DNA of 64,000 bases from Centropus unirufus (GCA_013397695.1 VYZI01000054.1:62001-126000); one strand, 5' to 3'; counted from the stretch's first letter, positions 25,887 through 40,242 are shown. A program made the numbers and translations. The notes: generated by a model not told the origin, from the letters alone.

Positions 25887-27197
25887 GTAAGTGTGTGATG
25901 GCAAGCCCTTCCCATGGGATTCAGCTAAGGATGACTGCTTCAGAGGCCAGGAAACAAGGCTGTCAGATTCTTACGCTGTAGAAATGCCTGCGGACAAACA
26001 AATACTTTTTGAGCTCTTCAGCTTTGAAAATTCCTCTCACACAAGTGTAAATGAGGACTAACCACACTAACACTCATAGCGGCCCAGAGAGAAAGTTTAT
26101 ATGAAGGGAAGATTGGGCGTTATATCTTTACATTTTTATTTGTGGGTTTTGAATTCCTGGAAAGTCCAAGCTGGGTAAGGCTGCAGGACAAAGACCTTTT
26201 TCTGCCAGGACAACCAAGCTGAGCCAGACACCTGGAGAGAGAATACTCAGTTCCTTGCTGGTGAGCCATCCGTTTCCTCTGGATTGTGCCCAGGGCCTTC
26301 GTTATGCCAGGGACCAAGTCAATCCCAGGGTAACTGTCATGTTTGCCTCCTGGACTTAAGCACCCTGGTATGATGAATTAGCTGCAAATAGCAAATGGTG
26401 GCATTTTATGGCAACCAGTTGGCTTTGCATGGGGATAGAACGCATTCATAGACTGAACTGGACCATACTAGAAAGGTTTTAATGAAGATTATGGCAGTTT
26501 TGGAGAATTTATCTGGGAATTTCAGAAGGAACTGTTAGTGTTCTGAAGCCACTAAAAGCTTCCAGTGCTCTTTTGCACAGTGTCTTTGCCTTCAAGGGAG
26601 ATACTTTCTAAGAAGACAAATTTGCTCTTACAGCCTTAAAACACCCAGAGAGAGGCTGGGGGTTGGGATGGCATATGTACAAAATTAAGTTGAGGGGTTT
26701 GACTTACTTTTAATGGATAGCTCATGTCTAGAGCTAGCCAGTGCAGTGTTACTGTCTTTTTCTGTTAGGCTTTCCACTCCAGCGTTATATTACATCTGAC
26801 ACCACACTCATTCATTCCATAGTACCCACAGAAAGCTGAAGACCTACTTTTGAGTTTCTTCCCCTGAGTGAAGCTTTTTTCGCCCCTCTTAGTGATTGCC
26901 ATTCATTTAACTTCAATTACAAGGGAGGCTTTTCAAAAGAAGAGAGTCTTTGTTCTGTTATGTCCTTGTATTTAGCGGTGGATATATCTGAGGACACATC
27001 AAGGCTGCACAAAGGCCCATGACTCATGCAGCCTTTTATCTCCCAAGAGAAGAGTTTGGTCTACATTTTGAGCGCGTCAAACCATAAGAGTAGATCCAGA
27101 GCTGAACTTTTCCACTGTGTACAATCCAGGTCCACCTCTGCTTAGAACTACACAGAACTATTAGTGCTCTTCAGGAAGTGTTAGAGTTGTAGGCAAA

Positions 27198-27230
27198 ATA
27201 AACAAACAAACAAACAAACAAACAAACAAA
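27198..27230 (+). repeat. AAAC microsatellite
   Basis: About eight perfect tandem AAAC units preceded by AAAT. It is a simple repeat and probably polymorphic in length. Confidence 0.97.
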
Positions 27231-30200
27231 GCCCAAAACCAACTCATTAAGAACATGCTACCTCTGTTATACAGCCTTTTGCTTAGGGCCAAATTCAGTC
27301 CATGCTAGGAAAGGGATCTCATGGAAAGCAGGTAAGGCTCTGACTGAGCAAGACCTAAGTGCAGATTTTAGGAGTGGAACCACTAAATTTGTGAAAGCTG
27401 CTGCTGCGGAGTCACTCTCATATTCATTTCAAAGGCCATAGAACATAAATATTGCCACCTGTAATGCTTTATGAGAGTTGGCAGCACAGTGGAGACAAGT
27501 CATTCTGGCAGGATCTTAGCCAAGAGACCTCTTAGGACTGTGGATCCACACAACAGTTAGTACTGTTGTACTGGAATAGTGCTCTCCTATGCTGGAATCA
27601 TAATCCATATGGGAAAACCATAGGGGAAAAGTCGGCATTCAGTGCCTGAAAAGTGAGAGTGTGAAAACCAGACTGGCTAGGAGCTTACAGTCTCATTTGT
27701 GGTAGTAATGAGGGGATTGTCACAATGACTTACAATTTGAATTGGACAGGAAGGCCAGGTGCCTCGAGTTATGAATGAGCATTAACATACCATGGCTTTT
27801 CTACTGTTTATTTCTCCCCATGGATGTAAAATACTGCCAAGAAGTTGGAAAAGTTTCCCAGCATGTAAAGAGTTCCTATGTCCACCCCTAAATCAGATCT
27901 GAGCACAAGGGAATCAGAGAAGAAATCAACTCCAGCCAGCTGGGTGAAGTTGGAATGGCCCCAAATGTCTGTATCCAGCAGTTTCAGTTGTGGCTTGGGA
28001 ACTAATGCAAGTGCTGAAGAAAAGGCCGTGAAAAGACTCGCCCATAGACAGGGTTGTATTTTGAAAATCTGGAGGGGCAAAGGGGCTTGCAAAGTCATCC
28101 TTATCCATACATTAAACAGAATACTTCCACTCCCCTGCAGCCATGAGGAGGAAAGCAGAGACAACTAATGCTGTGCCACAGATAGTTCCAGATATACTAG
28201 TTTTTAAGAGACTGGGTGCCCATGGTACCTACTGGTAAGGATTACCTACTGGTTGGTAAGGATTTGCCTGTGTTTGCAGATACATTGCTTGCCCTACCTC
28301 TCCCAAGAACTGCAGCTGAAAGAGCTTCAGTTGGTGCTGGGGTCCTAATTTGAGGGGATAGTAATACATGTAACTGGATGTGCCAGATGTTCATTACGGA
28401 AATCTGTTTACTCTATCAGGATTTAGTAATCATGTGGGTTTTTCCCTCTAGTCAAAGTAAATATACAATTCAACCACACTGGGTAACTACTGAAGACAGG
28501 AAGCTTCAGGCAAGAAATCTAAATGGTAGCATGTGAACAGGAGAAGCCATTGAGAAACCATTTTCACTTTTTATGTGACCATCCAATTGTTTTTACCTTT
28601 AACATGCCTGCAGCAATGTTGATGGGCAACATGCCCACCAAAGATGCCACAGTTTTTAGATTGCTCTAAAAGTACATTTATAGGGAAGCATGCCTTTTTT
28701 AGCAAAGGCTTCTTGGAAGAACTGTGCTGAAAATAGGAAGCTTCACAAAGTTCACAGTGTGAAATTCTCTTCCCTTATTTAAATCTCTTCGGCACTGTTG
28801 AAGCTTCGTCCTTTGACACACATTTCCATGGGGTTTGACATTGTTGAACATTGATGTTCAGTGTCTTTACTCTCTTGTATAATCAAACATGATAAATTTC
28901 ACAGCACCATGACAAAGAAGGAGGATTTTAGAAGGGTGTTCTCAGTATTAGTTCAGAAGAAATTGCTTCTGTCCTTGCACACTTGAACAGCTACCTGAAG
29001 CCTCTCTGTCTTCAGGTTATCATCAGTGTCTTTCTGGAAGCTTCCTACTGAGAACAACATAGGAATCTAGGAAGCAATCACAACTGCATGGGCAGCTGGG
29101 AACTGCCCCATGGCTATTCCTGTGCAATATTGTTTAAAAGACCTGCTTCTATCCATTTATAAAGCTTTAAAGCCATACATGAAAGCAAGGGGGAGCGCTG
29201 TGTGTCTTGCAGGGGAGGTGGGACATCTGGCAACAGGATGGGAGTGAAAGTAGTTCACATCTTAGTATTAGCTTCCCTGAGTGACTTTCTAAAGCCTTTG
29301 TCACTTGTTTGTTAGTGAAACTCATTCCCTGCCTCAGAGGATTTATAGTGGAGATAAATAAAGCCAGGTGAAAGTTCCAGCTAAAGTCCAGGAGAAGCAA
29401 AGGAGAATGATAGAGGAAGGAGGGATTGCTTGACTAGTTGATTTTACAGAGGTGTTTTGAGACCAGAAAGGGACAGTGAAACTACCTCACAACATGAGCT
29501 GCATGGCAAAGGCCAGGAACCTAAGTGTGGAGACTCAGGAGCAGCAAGGAGGTCAAAGGGAAACAGGGGTAGCAGGTGTTCAAATAACGGCTGTTATACG
29601 TTTGGCAGGGGGGAAGCATCTTGCTCTGACTCACACAGGCAGAAGGAAGGCAAAGATACTTCCTCTGTGAAAATCTTTGAGGTAAGAGAGGACCAGAGCA
29701 TAGACACGCTCTTTGTTCACAGGAAGAAAAGTTGGCCAGGCTTCGCAGTGAATTCTCATCCTCAAACAATAACCTTGTGGGATTAGCAATCCTTAGCTAG
29801 GGAACAACCAGCATGGGTCTGATCTCTTTGTCTTCGGGATGTTTGTCATGCTGTTAATTTATATGAACCAGCTCAGCAAATAAAATTCACTACACTGGTG
29901 GATCTTTTCCCAGGAATTAATATATGTGTTCTCAGGGTGGCTCCATCAGCCAAACAGTGACAACTCACTGCAGAAGTCGTCACACTAAATCAGAATATCT
30001 CTCACATGGGAAGGCTTTTCTTTCAGAAATAAACCCTTAGTGCTCAAATACACTGTGGGGCAGAATTTGTATCTAGGGCCCAGCAGCATTCCCACAAAGG
30101 AATGCCTGTGTCCAGCAACATCTGGTGTATGTTCATACATACTGCCTAGGTTAAAGTCAGCATGGGAGCTGTGAGGGCTCAGGACACTCAATACTGAGGC

Positions 30201-33200
30201 CAAACATTTTGCCAGGTTACCACGGTTACTACCAAACGAAATGGCCTTAAATAAAAGACCAGCATTGTAACACAGTCTGCAAAGCTCATACATGTCGTTG
30301 CTTTAACTTGAAGGAACATAGCTTTGTGTGCGCTGGTGGTGGTCCAGGTCTGAGGCAGGTAGGACAGATGTCTGAAATGGGACCCCCCCCACCAAAAATT
30401 AGATGTTTGCCTGGTAGAAGGCCCCATGTCAGGGCTAATCAGCACAGCCTCTGTCTTTAACCAGTGGAAAGAAATAGGCACTTTAAGGAACAATTAATCC
30501 AACTTATTTTAGATGACTGCTTTGGAAATCAGTAAGTTGCAATAAAAAATACTAATGTCTCCTCTCTGACCTCCAACTCCTGCTCAGATGTAGGCATCTA
30601 CATTGTAGCTTCCTCTTTTCAATTGATGAATCCCCTCCACGTGCACCAAGGGCAGCCTATAAAATTAGATTATTATTTCAAACAGGGTTGGCAGAGCCAG
30701 GGTTGAGGAGGCATTTCCCACTTACAAGGTTTTGCCTGACTTCCTGAATGGAATTGGACTAAATTTCTGTTGCTATTGAGGCTTTTGGCTATTTCAGTTT
30801 TTCAGCCGTCTTTTATGTCCTGTCTTTAAAGACATATTCCATGAGAAAATTAATAATGTGAAAAATAAAAGGTGTAGGGGTTCATTTGGAAATGGTTGAC
30901 CCTGAAAGGAGGAGAGACAGTGGCTGCTAACATGGATTGCTGATCCGGCTTGAGGGACCTTACAATTTGTTGATGAAATACTGCTGCCTCTCCCATCATC
31001 CATAAGGCAGTTATGGGATGTAGATTCATGGCATGCTGCTCTCAGCTTGCCCAACTCATTCACGTGGTGATCCCAGCCCACCATGGCTGTGTGTGCCATT
31101 CATTTCCACTCTGCTTTGCATCTCTCCAAGAAATTAGATTAGGGGGTGGTGATGACAGCAGCCTGCTGTGGCAAGAAGCGTTGAATGGAACCACATAAAA
31201 TTAACCAGAGCAATTTATTTGTATCACATGTAGTGGGCTGTATTTCTCCATCCCCAGTTATACCCACTCCACTGCTTTGCTCCAGGCAGGGAATGAGGGG
31301 CATGGATGAGCTGCAGTGGTTCCTGAGTACAGCTGTGAGCAAAGTGGGTGGGATGAGGGAAAGCCAGCAGGAAACTGGTGCCATGGTTAGAGAAGGGAGA
31401 TGGTAGCAGGATCTTTCCCCAACATCAGGAGCTACTGTCTCTTGCCTCAAAGGAGGAGGAACAAGCAGCCCTCTCTCTATCCTATGGTGTGAGACAGGGG
31501 TTTCCAGAAACTGGGGTGAGAGGCCTGAAGAGATTACTAAATACATCAGTTTGGCAGCCCGGGGAAGAGAGAGAAATGGCAGCGTTTGCTCTCACCTGTG
31601 GATATGTTTCATCTCATGTGCTAGCACCCAGGAGAAGATCCTGGCATGTCAAAAATACAAATCTGCTCTTCCCTGGTCATTTGCAGAGCTCGCTGCTAGG
31701 GGAGCTCCAAGGAGGGTGGTGCTGGACTCCTCTTTGCCGTGGAGTTTGAACATACCAGGAGAGTTTGGGGAACTGCCCTGAGATGTTTCAGCACCTTGGA
31801 ATGTTCAGTCTTCATCATCACGACTAGCTGCCTCTGAGCTCCTTCCAGCTGTGCTGTCTCCCTCACCTGCTCTCACTGGTAACTCACCACACCAAGCCTC
31901 CAGGCAGTTTATGCTACATATAAGGGAGACAAAGAGACATCACCCACTCATGTTATATCTCTACAGCTCCATCAGAAAAAAAGAAAACTCAGAATATGAA
32001 AGCCACATAACCAACCCAGCCCAATCAAGCTGCTTTCAGGAGCTCCCATGAGCTGCTCTGCCTGTGAAGTCCAGCAAACCAGAGCCGTAACCCCAATTTC
32101 TTTGTACAGCTTCTATTTTCCTGCTTGGTGAGCATCAGCTCTATGTAGACTACAGGGGAAGATCTCAAAAGCCAGCAGCCCTGCAAACCCCCCTTCTCCT
32201 GCTGCAGTGTATAAATACAGCTGCTCAGACCTAGTTTGTGCTGGAAGACAAGGCTCCCTGCAGACAATTTATTGCAGCCTTCTCAGGGTGGCCCCCCGCT
32301 CTGTTCACCAGGGGGAAGGTGTAATAAATTGCCTGTGGGGAGGTTTTGCTCCTCAGAGACTCTTTAGAGATATGAGAAACTTCTGTCCCGTCAGAAGATT
32401 TACTTGTGTGAAAACTGACCTTTGCTTGAGGAAAGGAACTAATGGGGCTCTGCTACTTAGCACACAGCTCTGAGCTAAGCCATCCATTACACACACACAT
32501 CTTAACAGCAGTCAGGCTCTTGAATCCCATAACATCATTTCTGTTTTCTGCTTAACTGGGAATATATTTGTATAACTAAGCTGTGTTTAGAAAAGGGGAC
32601 AAGTTGTTTTTCCTTTCCATTCAGCCACTCGACGGGAAAGAAAAAGCAGCATTCTAAAAATTTGGAGGTTTGAGCCACATTTTGAATGTGTTGATGCTGG
32701 CAGCATTGGATTTTCTAATTTTGGGAAGCATTTAGACAGCATGATAGGTACCATGTAAAAATGATGGATGCTGTCAGTGTAGGATTTGTACCTAATTTGG
32801 ATCAAGCAGCAAGAGCTATGTCAATGCCTACACAAAGATTCCCCAACTGGGCCAAAGTCATGCAGACATCATCTCCATTTTCACTGAAATTTGTGTATTT
32901 GTACCTTACACCAGTGGGTGTGATGAGCTGTCGCCAGTGAAGCAAGCGGCTAGGTCTGCTACGAGGACCACAGCACCCAACAAAGGGGTTAGACCCAGTG
33001 AGTAAGTAAACCCCACACCAGCTTTCACAGCCAAATCATTGTGCTGCTGTGACAACACAGTGCAATGTCTGGGGGCTTTCTATTCCTAAAATGGTTCAAG
33101 ATGCTCAGATGAAAGATGCTCTACAATTATTGAGGAATGGTGTTACACAACACAGGGCAGCTGGCGAGTTACCTCTAATAGCCAAGATGTCACTCTTGGT

Positions 33201-34833
33201 AAGGATCAAAGAGCAGGAAAGAGCTGGGCGGGAGCTCAGGGCAATGTGGGGAAATTCCCCTGGCGACTGATGGAGAGGAGGAAAGCAGCGTGCTGCTGTG
33301 ATCTGGTCACTGCTCTTGCCGCGGACCAGATAACATCACTCCAAGCTAAAAGGAGCTGCGATACCCTTTTTGTTCCAAGCTGCTCTTCTCTTGCAAGCTA
33401 AGCTCCATGGCACATTTCAGGGACGGAGGGTTTGCGGAATACATTGAACAGGTTTGCTGCTTCTATGTCTTGGTTCTATTCTGCTGCCCGCCCTGGTGAG
33501 AGGGCAGAAGCCACACTGCACCGAGGCCAGTGCCTTTCCAGGTGATGCTTGATGCTGTGACCAAACATCAGGGACAAAAGTGCCTGCTTTGGCACCTTGA
33601 TTCCTTCCGTTCTCTAGGTTGATATAGGAGCACCTTGCAATTTGTAAAGATTTCCAGAATGTACAGCCTGGAACAGCTGTTCTCTATATATTCCAAAGCA
33701 GATCCCTTAGTATTTTTTACATTGAGAAGATGTGGCATAAGACTGAGCAAATATCCCCAAAACACAGGCTTTTCCAGCTGTCCAATGGGCCAGCCTCTTA
33801 CAAACACCGATGAAAATGGATGGGCAGTGGGTAAAGGTTCAAAGAGCATAGTGCTGTACAGCCAGTGGGAAAGAGAGAGGGAACAGGCTTAGGTTAAACA
33901 ATATCCACAGCTTTTTGTCACTGTTGTCAGCTGCAACTCCCTATATTCCTAGAATCACATTCAGCTCCAGTTTAGTGGCTTCCTTGCAATGAGGTAAAAG
34001 CTGACATAGATCTCTCTTGCTGTGTCCCAGTCCCTAGTACTGGGTGAAGGAAGCCTGAGCGTAGCGCAAGCACAAGGAACAGAACACAGATCAGGATCAA
34101 AATTAATGCAGAAGGGGAGGTAAATGGAGCTTTTTAGCACCACTAATTTTCATTCCTGGCTGATTACTTAACAGGCCTCCTATTTAGCATGACCATTGTC
34201 TGCTTTAAGTATCAGCATATAAAAGTGTGCACACATGACTATTAGCAAACAGGGCTGGAACATAAAAGGGTCTCTGCAGCCTGAGCTACTCAGAATACTC
34301 ATTTAGCTTGAGACACTGGACATAATGACATCTGCATTTAAGTCCATTATACCGATGCACGTGATTTTTCTTTTCCTGGTTAGCAAATGGCCTCATATTT
34401 TTCAAATTATCCTCTGAGGTTTTGAATGACATGGTGAGGGATAATGAGCCAGACCCCAGGATTGATAAGGCAGAAAAAGAGTCTTCTCCTTTATCCATTG
34501 CTTTGTAATAATGAAATAAGAGGCAGCCCACTGACTGCTGGCAGCGCTGTCCTGCATCCTAACCAGCCAGACGGGAAGGACATGGGAGACACCTCTGCCC
34601 ATTTCAATGGTTTCTCTTGGGTCTGAGTGCACTTCTCACCTCGAGCAGGACAAAACGCTGGGGAAAAAAATGCATCAAAACCAAAATCCTTTTGCTTCAT
34701 TCTGACCTCCTCCATGAAATCAAATTTTAGCCTTTCTTTTCATTTTTCATGGGAAAAACAATGCTTTCACCTGGGGAGTGAAGAGCCACTTGGATTGTCA
34801 TTCTGTGATTTTCCCCCCTTTCCTATTCTTAAT

Positions 34834-35030
34834 AGGTCCAAGAGGGTTTGTCAAGCACTGGAGTAGACTGGCCAGGGAAGTGGTTGAGACACCATCCCTG
34901 GAGGATTTAAAAGATGTGTAGATGTGGTGCTTAGGGACATGGTTTGATGGTGGACTTGGTAGTGTTAAGTTTACAATTAGACTCAATGATCTTAAATGTT
35001 TTTTCCAACCTAATCCACTCTGTAATTCTG
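34834..35030 (+). mobile_element. CR1 LINE 3' end, plus strand
   Basis: A short CR1 remnant. Recognisable blocks are 'gggtttgtcaagcactgga', 'ggccagggaagtggttgag', 'ccatccctggaggattt', 'tgtgcttagggacatgg'-like sequence and 'tcaatgatcttaaatgttt', then a degraded ATTCTGTCTT end. It is 5'-truncated. Confidence 0.92.
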
Positions 35031-35744
35031 TCTTGTCTCCCTGCACGAAAACAGTATCACAGGGCTGGAGGAAATGCACCATCCTTGCCAAGACTGTCAC
35101 CAACTCCCACCCTTAGGAAAAGGCAGGAACTCATCCAAAAATTGCTGCCTCACTGTTATCAGCCATGGACACCTTGGTCAGGAGCAAGCATCCTCAGTGC
35201 CATCCTTGGCCTCCTTGTCACTGTGTGGCACCGCTTGCCTTTGTTTTGACTGGCCCTCTTGCAGAGCACTGTACCGGCACACTGGAGTCACACGCACTGG
35301 CATGTCCCTCACCCAGTTATGTCTGTGCCCCTGTGACCACCCCACTGCTTCCCTCTGAAAGCAAGAAGATATCTGAGGCATGAGCACAGTAAGAAGACTG
35401 TGCTTTGCTCTGTCTTTTCGTGGTCTGGAGTCTCCGGATGGCAGAGGGACCGTTTGTCCTAGTCAGAGCTCCAATTCCTATTCTATTTTTTTTCTGGTAG
35501 AGGCACTCCTCAAGAAGTGGTTCCTCAGTGATACCAAGTGTTGAAACCTTTCTGAGGTCTTCCAAAGCCTTTTCAATGTTTTCTTTTAATTTTCTTGGAA
35601 GAAAACACCTTAGCACCAGAACAGGAGTATTTCTTTCTGGTTAAAAAAAAAAAAAAATGGTTTTGTTGTTGGATAAAAACCTTTTGTACCAACCGTTTCC
35701 CACCAGAGTCCAGCTTCACAAGTAGTAGGATGATAACACTGCCC

Positions 35745-35778
35745 CAGGACAGATCTGCCTACAGGACAGATTTGCCTA
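35745..35778 (+). repeat. 17-bp tandem duplication at CR1 5' edge
   Basis: Two adjacent copies of caggacagatctgccta, the second with T for C. A partial third copy leads into the CR1 body at 35779. Its place at the 5' junction may reflect the insertion event. Confidence 0.85.
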
Positions 35779-36090
35779 CAGGAAAGCTGGAGAAAATCTC
35801 TTTATCAGGGATTGCAGTGATAGGACAAAGGGTAATGTTTTAAGCTGAAAGAGGAAGAATTAGATGAGACATTAGGAAGAAATGTTTTCCTGCAAGGGTG
35901 CTGCGGCACCAGCACAGGTTGCCCACAGAAGTTGTGGATGCCCCCTCCCTGGAGATGTTCAAGACCAGGTCAGACGGGGCTTTGAACAATCTGATCTAGC
36001 GGAAGGTGCCATTGTCCATAGCAGAGGGGTTGGAACTGGGTGATCTTTAAGGTCCCTTCCAACCCAACCCATTCTATATTTCTATGATCT
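35779..36090 (+). mobile_element. CR1 LINE fragment, plus strand
   Basis: A CR1 3' end beginning in the 'gaaagctggagaaaatct' block. It continues through 'ctttatcagggattgcagt' and 'ggagatgttcaagaccagg' to 'gatctttaaggtcccttcc' and an ATTCTATATTTCTATGATCT tail. It is among the better preserved tails in the window and has no open reading frame of note. Confidence 0.94.
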
Positions 36091-38179
36091 AAACCTGAAG
36101 TAGGCAAGACATGCATTGGCTGTGGTTACGCTTCAAAATATTGTTGTGTTGAAGACCACAGTGAAATATTTTTACCATATGACAGGTTCTGCTTGGAAAC
36201 TAAAACAAGGACTTTGTGATCTAAAATGCTACAAGAGTATATTTGCACATTCAGGAACTCAACTGCTCAGAGCCTGATTCCTGCTAGGTGATAGATTGCC
36301 AAGTTCAGGCTGATGGGATACATCCAGGAACGTGTGTTACAGGCAATGCTAAATACTTTCTATCTGGAAGTTTCTTTTGGTGTGTGGAAATCGGGGAATG
36401 CTGCTCATTTCAACTCTCACTGTGCACATAAGCATACCAGCAGCTCAAGTGCTTTTGGAGGCCAATTCCCTTCTAGAGGCCTCCCATCCTCACTGTCAGC
36501 ACAAAGATCAAGCATTTTCCCATCACTACTAAATTTGCCCACCTGCACACACACAACTGGTTCATATAGGAATGGGGCCAGCAGTAGTGGCTAGGGATTC
36601 TCCATCTCCTGAAGAACCAGAAATGAAACTGGGGAGTTCAGGGAACAGCCAGACATTTCTCTGCACTGCAAGTCAGAAGTGGGCATGTATATAAAGCAAG
36701 GGAGAAATTGCAGTAGTCCCAGTTTCCCGTCACCCAAGGATCAGGAGTTTCCACAGTTGCTTCTCACAGACACCACTGTATAAATATCTGCTGTTGGCTG
36801 GCTACGATGGGAGCTGCCATTCGTCACAGTATGAGGGGCCTTAAGCCGTCTCAGAGCAAGTTGTCAGTTAACCAACATTTAATATAGAACAATCTGATCA
36901 GTATGAAACATGTCCTCACAGCTAAAATCTTTAAATGTTTCATATGCAGCAACTTCTGAAGTCTTCCAAGGTCCCTTCTGCAGCTCTCATTATTATTTTC
37001 TGGCTGCTGAGAGGGAGCAGTCAAGATAGGCACTTTATGTTCATTACCCAGCATAATATTCACTACTCCATTTAATTAATACTTATAAAATGTACTTCAT
37101 GAATTATGAGTTACTGGGGTTGAAGAGGGAGGGGGAAATGTGGTAACAGATTTACATTGGCTGATCTTTTAAACTCTCAAGAATTATTTTCTTTGGTTTT
37201 ACCATCACAAAGTCTCGTGGGGTGTTCCCCCTTCTTACGAGCACCTTTTTTCTCATATCAATAGCTGCTGACTATCAAGGAACCTCCTGTAGAAGCTGCT
37301 CAAAACTGTCTGTGGGACGTATTGGGAGTAGATAGGGGAGCAGAGGCGCTGGACACGTTGTGCTGCCTGTTTCTCTGCCCATCCCATCCATTATTTCCTG
37401 AATGTCTCAGCTTCACAGCACATGGAGGAATGCAGCTCTCAAGGGAGTCCTCAACAGAAATCTGAGAGTTGCCCCTTAAAAGTGATAGTCCTGAAACATC
37501 CAGTAGGAAAGGGCTTATAAGCTTAACAGGCAAAACAGGCAGAGGTGGGCAGAGGAAGAAGGAGTATTTTCAAAATGCAGCACAACAGCCTCGAGCAGCT
37601 GAATGATTTTCTGAAGGTCATGAAGGAAACCTGTGTCCAAGTCAGGAATTTAACCCAGATTTTTTGCTTGATTCATTGCCTTAGCAGCTGAACACTTCTT
37701 CACGCCTCCTTTTAGTCCCTGTCACAGGTCATTGCAAAGTGCCAATTCTTTCACCACATTTGGAAAAGGTGCTAACAGGACGAGGCAGAGATTCACCATC
37801 AGTGCAGAAAACCCATGCCTTTTCCTCCTCTTTCTGTTGTTGTAGCATCAGCTAGGAATTCAGAGTTGTCTGCTCCAGTTCGGGTTTTCTGAGCCTTGTA
37901 ACACAGCAAATCCCGTAAGAGGTCCCTCTGCAAATCTGTTTTCTTTTAAGCAGCACAAGTTTCCTGGTGCACATGCTTTGCATTTGTCTGAATGCACGTG
38001 TGAGAGCCCATAGTTCCCAGCACCACTCCAGAGATCACTTGAGAATTGGGATTTCTTTGTGAAAATGAAGGATCATGGGCAGGCTCTGTGCTCCAAGAGA
38101 CACAGTTTTGTAGAGAAAATTATTTCTGTGCCTGTGGAAAACCTTTGGAAAGAGCCTCGCAGCCTTAAGAAATGCAATA

Positions 38180-38193
38180 TCGCCCTCTAGTGA
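38180..38193 (-). promoter_or_regulatory. Candidate CTCF-type motif
   Basis: On the minus strand this reads TCACTAGAGGGCGA, matching 12 of 14 positions of the commonly used CTCF core (CCASYAGRKGGCRS). It is a motif match only, with no evidence of binding. Confidence 0.4.
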
Positions 38194-38879
38194 TAAAGAG
38201 GATGGTTCGTTTGAACGTTGATTACACCAAAAAAAAAAAACCATTTTTGGCTAACCTTCACTAGAATTCAAAAATGGAATCAATGTTCCTGCTTTGTGCT
38301 GACCTTGGAATTAAAGATCCTACCATCACAACTTGGAGAGCACTGGTAGTGATGATAAGCAGAGGAGGTTCTTCAAGACTCATAGAATGTGTAAAATTAT
38401 CATTTTCCCCATGAATTCAGCAGATGGAAAGCCAGCTGTACTCAGAGAGCAGATCTAGTGAGAAGGTTCCTGTTTTAATGCAGCATCCTTTTTTGCATTT
38501 CTAAATCCAAGTATATTTTCTTTTGCCAAAAAAAAATAGAGTCATTTTCAAGGACAGGAGGTGTAACCCAGCAGAAGCCAGAAAAAAAAAATAAGACAAA
38601 AATGAAATTTGGCACTTTATGAACCCTGTATTGACTTGGATTTTATTTTGATTTCTCATTTCCACTCTTCTGGAGGGGGAGAAGGAGAAATAATAGCAGG
38701 AGCAATTCAGGAGATGAACAAGAAGAACTCAGAATGTTTCACTCTAGTAAGCAAGTAGTTGGTTGCATCTGTCAGGAAATGAACTGTTCTGAAGCATCTT
38801 AAGAAGACACTTAGGAGCACTGCAAAGCTTTGGCCGTTCCCTAAGAAGGTTATATTTAAGGTCCTGGATTATATATCAT

Positions 38880-38943
38880 AATATCTCAATATGAATCTCA
38901 AAATTATTGAGAAATTGAGAATTGAGAAATATCTCAATATGAA
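38880..38943. repeat. AT-rich direct repeat with internal inverted copies
   Basis: A perfect 16-bp repeat (aatatctcaatatgaa) occurs at 38880-38895 and 38928-38943. Between them lie three ttgaga copies that are near-complements of tctcaa, so the whole segment could form a hairpin or cruciform. Confidence 0.85.
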
Positions 38944-40242
38944 CAATCCCTCCAGAGTTTGTGTGAAGCCCCAGGTGTGTCAGCAGGTCTCTTGGCTCAG
39001 TAGGGTCAGGGAATGAAGTCTCTCAGCAACTGAATCCCGTATTTCAACCCAGGTTTCTAAGGTATCCTGTTTTTCTAAGTTCCTGATGCAGACAACATTT
39101 CCCTGGCACCTTCCCTCTTCTAACTGCTTCTGACAAGGCACGATAGTACTGGAATTTATGTAAGGAACATTGCTACCACAGTACTGCAACTTAAAAATCA
39201 CTATAAAACAGGGTAGGCAGACAGATGGGAGTTTTTTTTTGCTTAGTTAAAATACAAAGTAATATAAAATTAATCTTAATCACCCACTCAACATACCCAG
39301 GATTTTTTTCATACTACAGGAACACACAACATACTTACATGTAACAATCAGTCATTAATTTTGATGGTATCCTGAGCTTTATTTCCCTAAGGTGATAAGG
39401 CAGAATTAAGGCCTGGAGTCAATTCAAGCCAGTGGCAAAACTCTTGAAGTTCACTGCCAAAGGATCACGTCACCAAAGCAGACAGGACATAATTACCGAG
39501 TTGATTCATACATATCATGAGCTTTCAACATAATTTCAAATATTGGGGTAATCAGCCATTACAAGAGAGTGTGTTTTTCTGACACTGACAATTTGGGCTG
39601 ATCAGCTTTCTATTGAGTTCTGAGAAGTCATTTCAGCTCAAAAAAAAAAATTACATTATTGCTATTCACAGTCATCCCCAGAACCACTGCTCACAGTACT
39701 GCTAAGTTGTGCAAGGTCTTTAATTATTGCTAATATCTTACTCTGCAACCAAAGCTGCTATGTGCGTGCTGCTAAAACGCATAAAGAATCCTTTATGAAA
39801 GTTGCCTTCTGCAGAGCTGAAGTGTGAAGGGAAATAACCTAAAAGAGGATTTCTGACAGTGAATGTTTTACAATACTAAGGTCAACAGCCCAGAAATGGG
39901 CAGGTCAAGTAAAGGAGTTGAAGAAAAAATGACAAAAAGTGATGGAGAATGAAGAGTTTACAAGCAAACAGAAATGGGATTATTTAAAGTTTAAGAAGAA
40001 ACCAAATGATTATTTAGAAACAAATTCATCCAGTTCCTTTGGTCTGGCTGGGGTTGTGGTGACTGATCACGCCCTGGAGTGTGTGCAAGAATCTTTCACC
40101 ACCCCAGTCTGCTATAAATAAAGCAACTTCATTATTCATATACTCAGTGTGACTGTTGACCACATGTTTCATGTAATGAGTACATTTTCATGTTTTACTC
40201 TAGTTCTCCGTGGTGTCTTACCTCTCTTGCTTTCCCTTTCAG

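Larger units (their letters stand above)
25887..40242 (+). other. FRMD4A intron between exons B and C
   Basis: About 14.4 kb, GTAAGT to TTCAG, and the longest complete intron in view. It carries an AAAC microsatellite (27198-27230), two plus-strand CR1 3' ends about 750 bp apart (34834-35030 and 35779-36090), a CTCF-like motif (38180-38193) and an AT-rich hairpin-prone repeat (38880-38943). The rest reads as unique intron sequence. Confidence 0.9.

Noticed and set aside
32205..32230. TATA-like box (gtataaataca) as a possible promoter
   Set aside because: No initiator, CpG context or downstream exon supports it.
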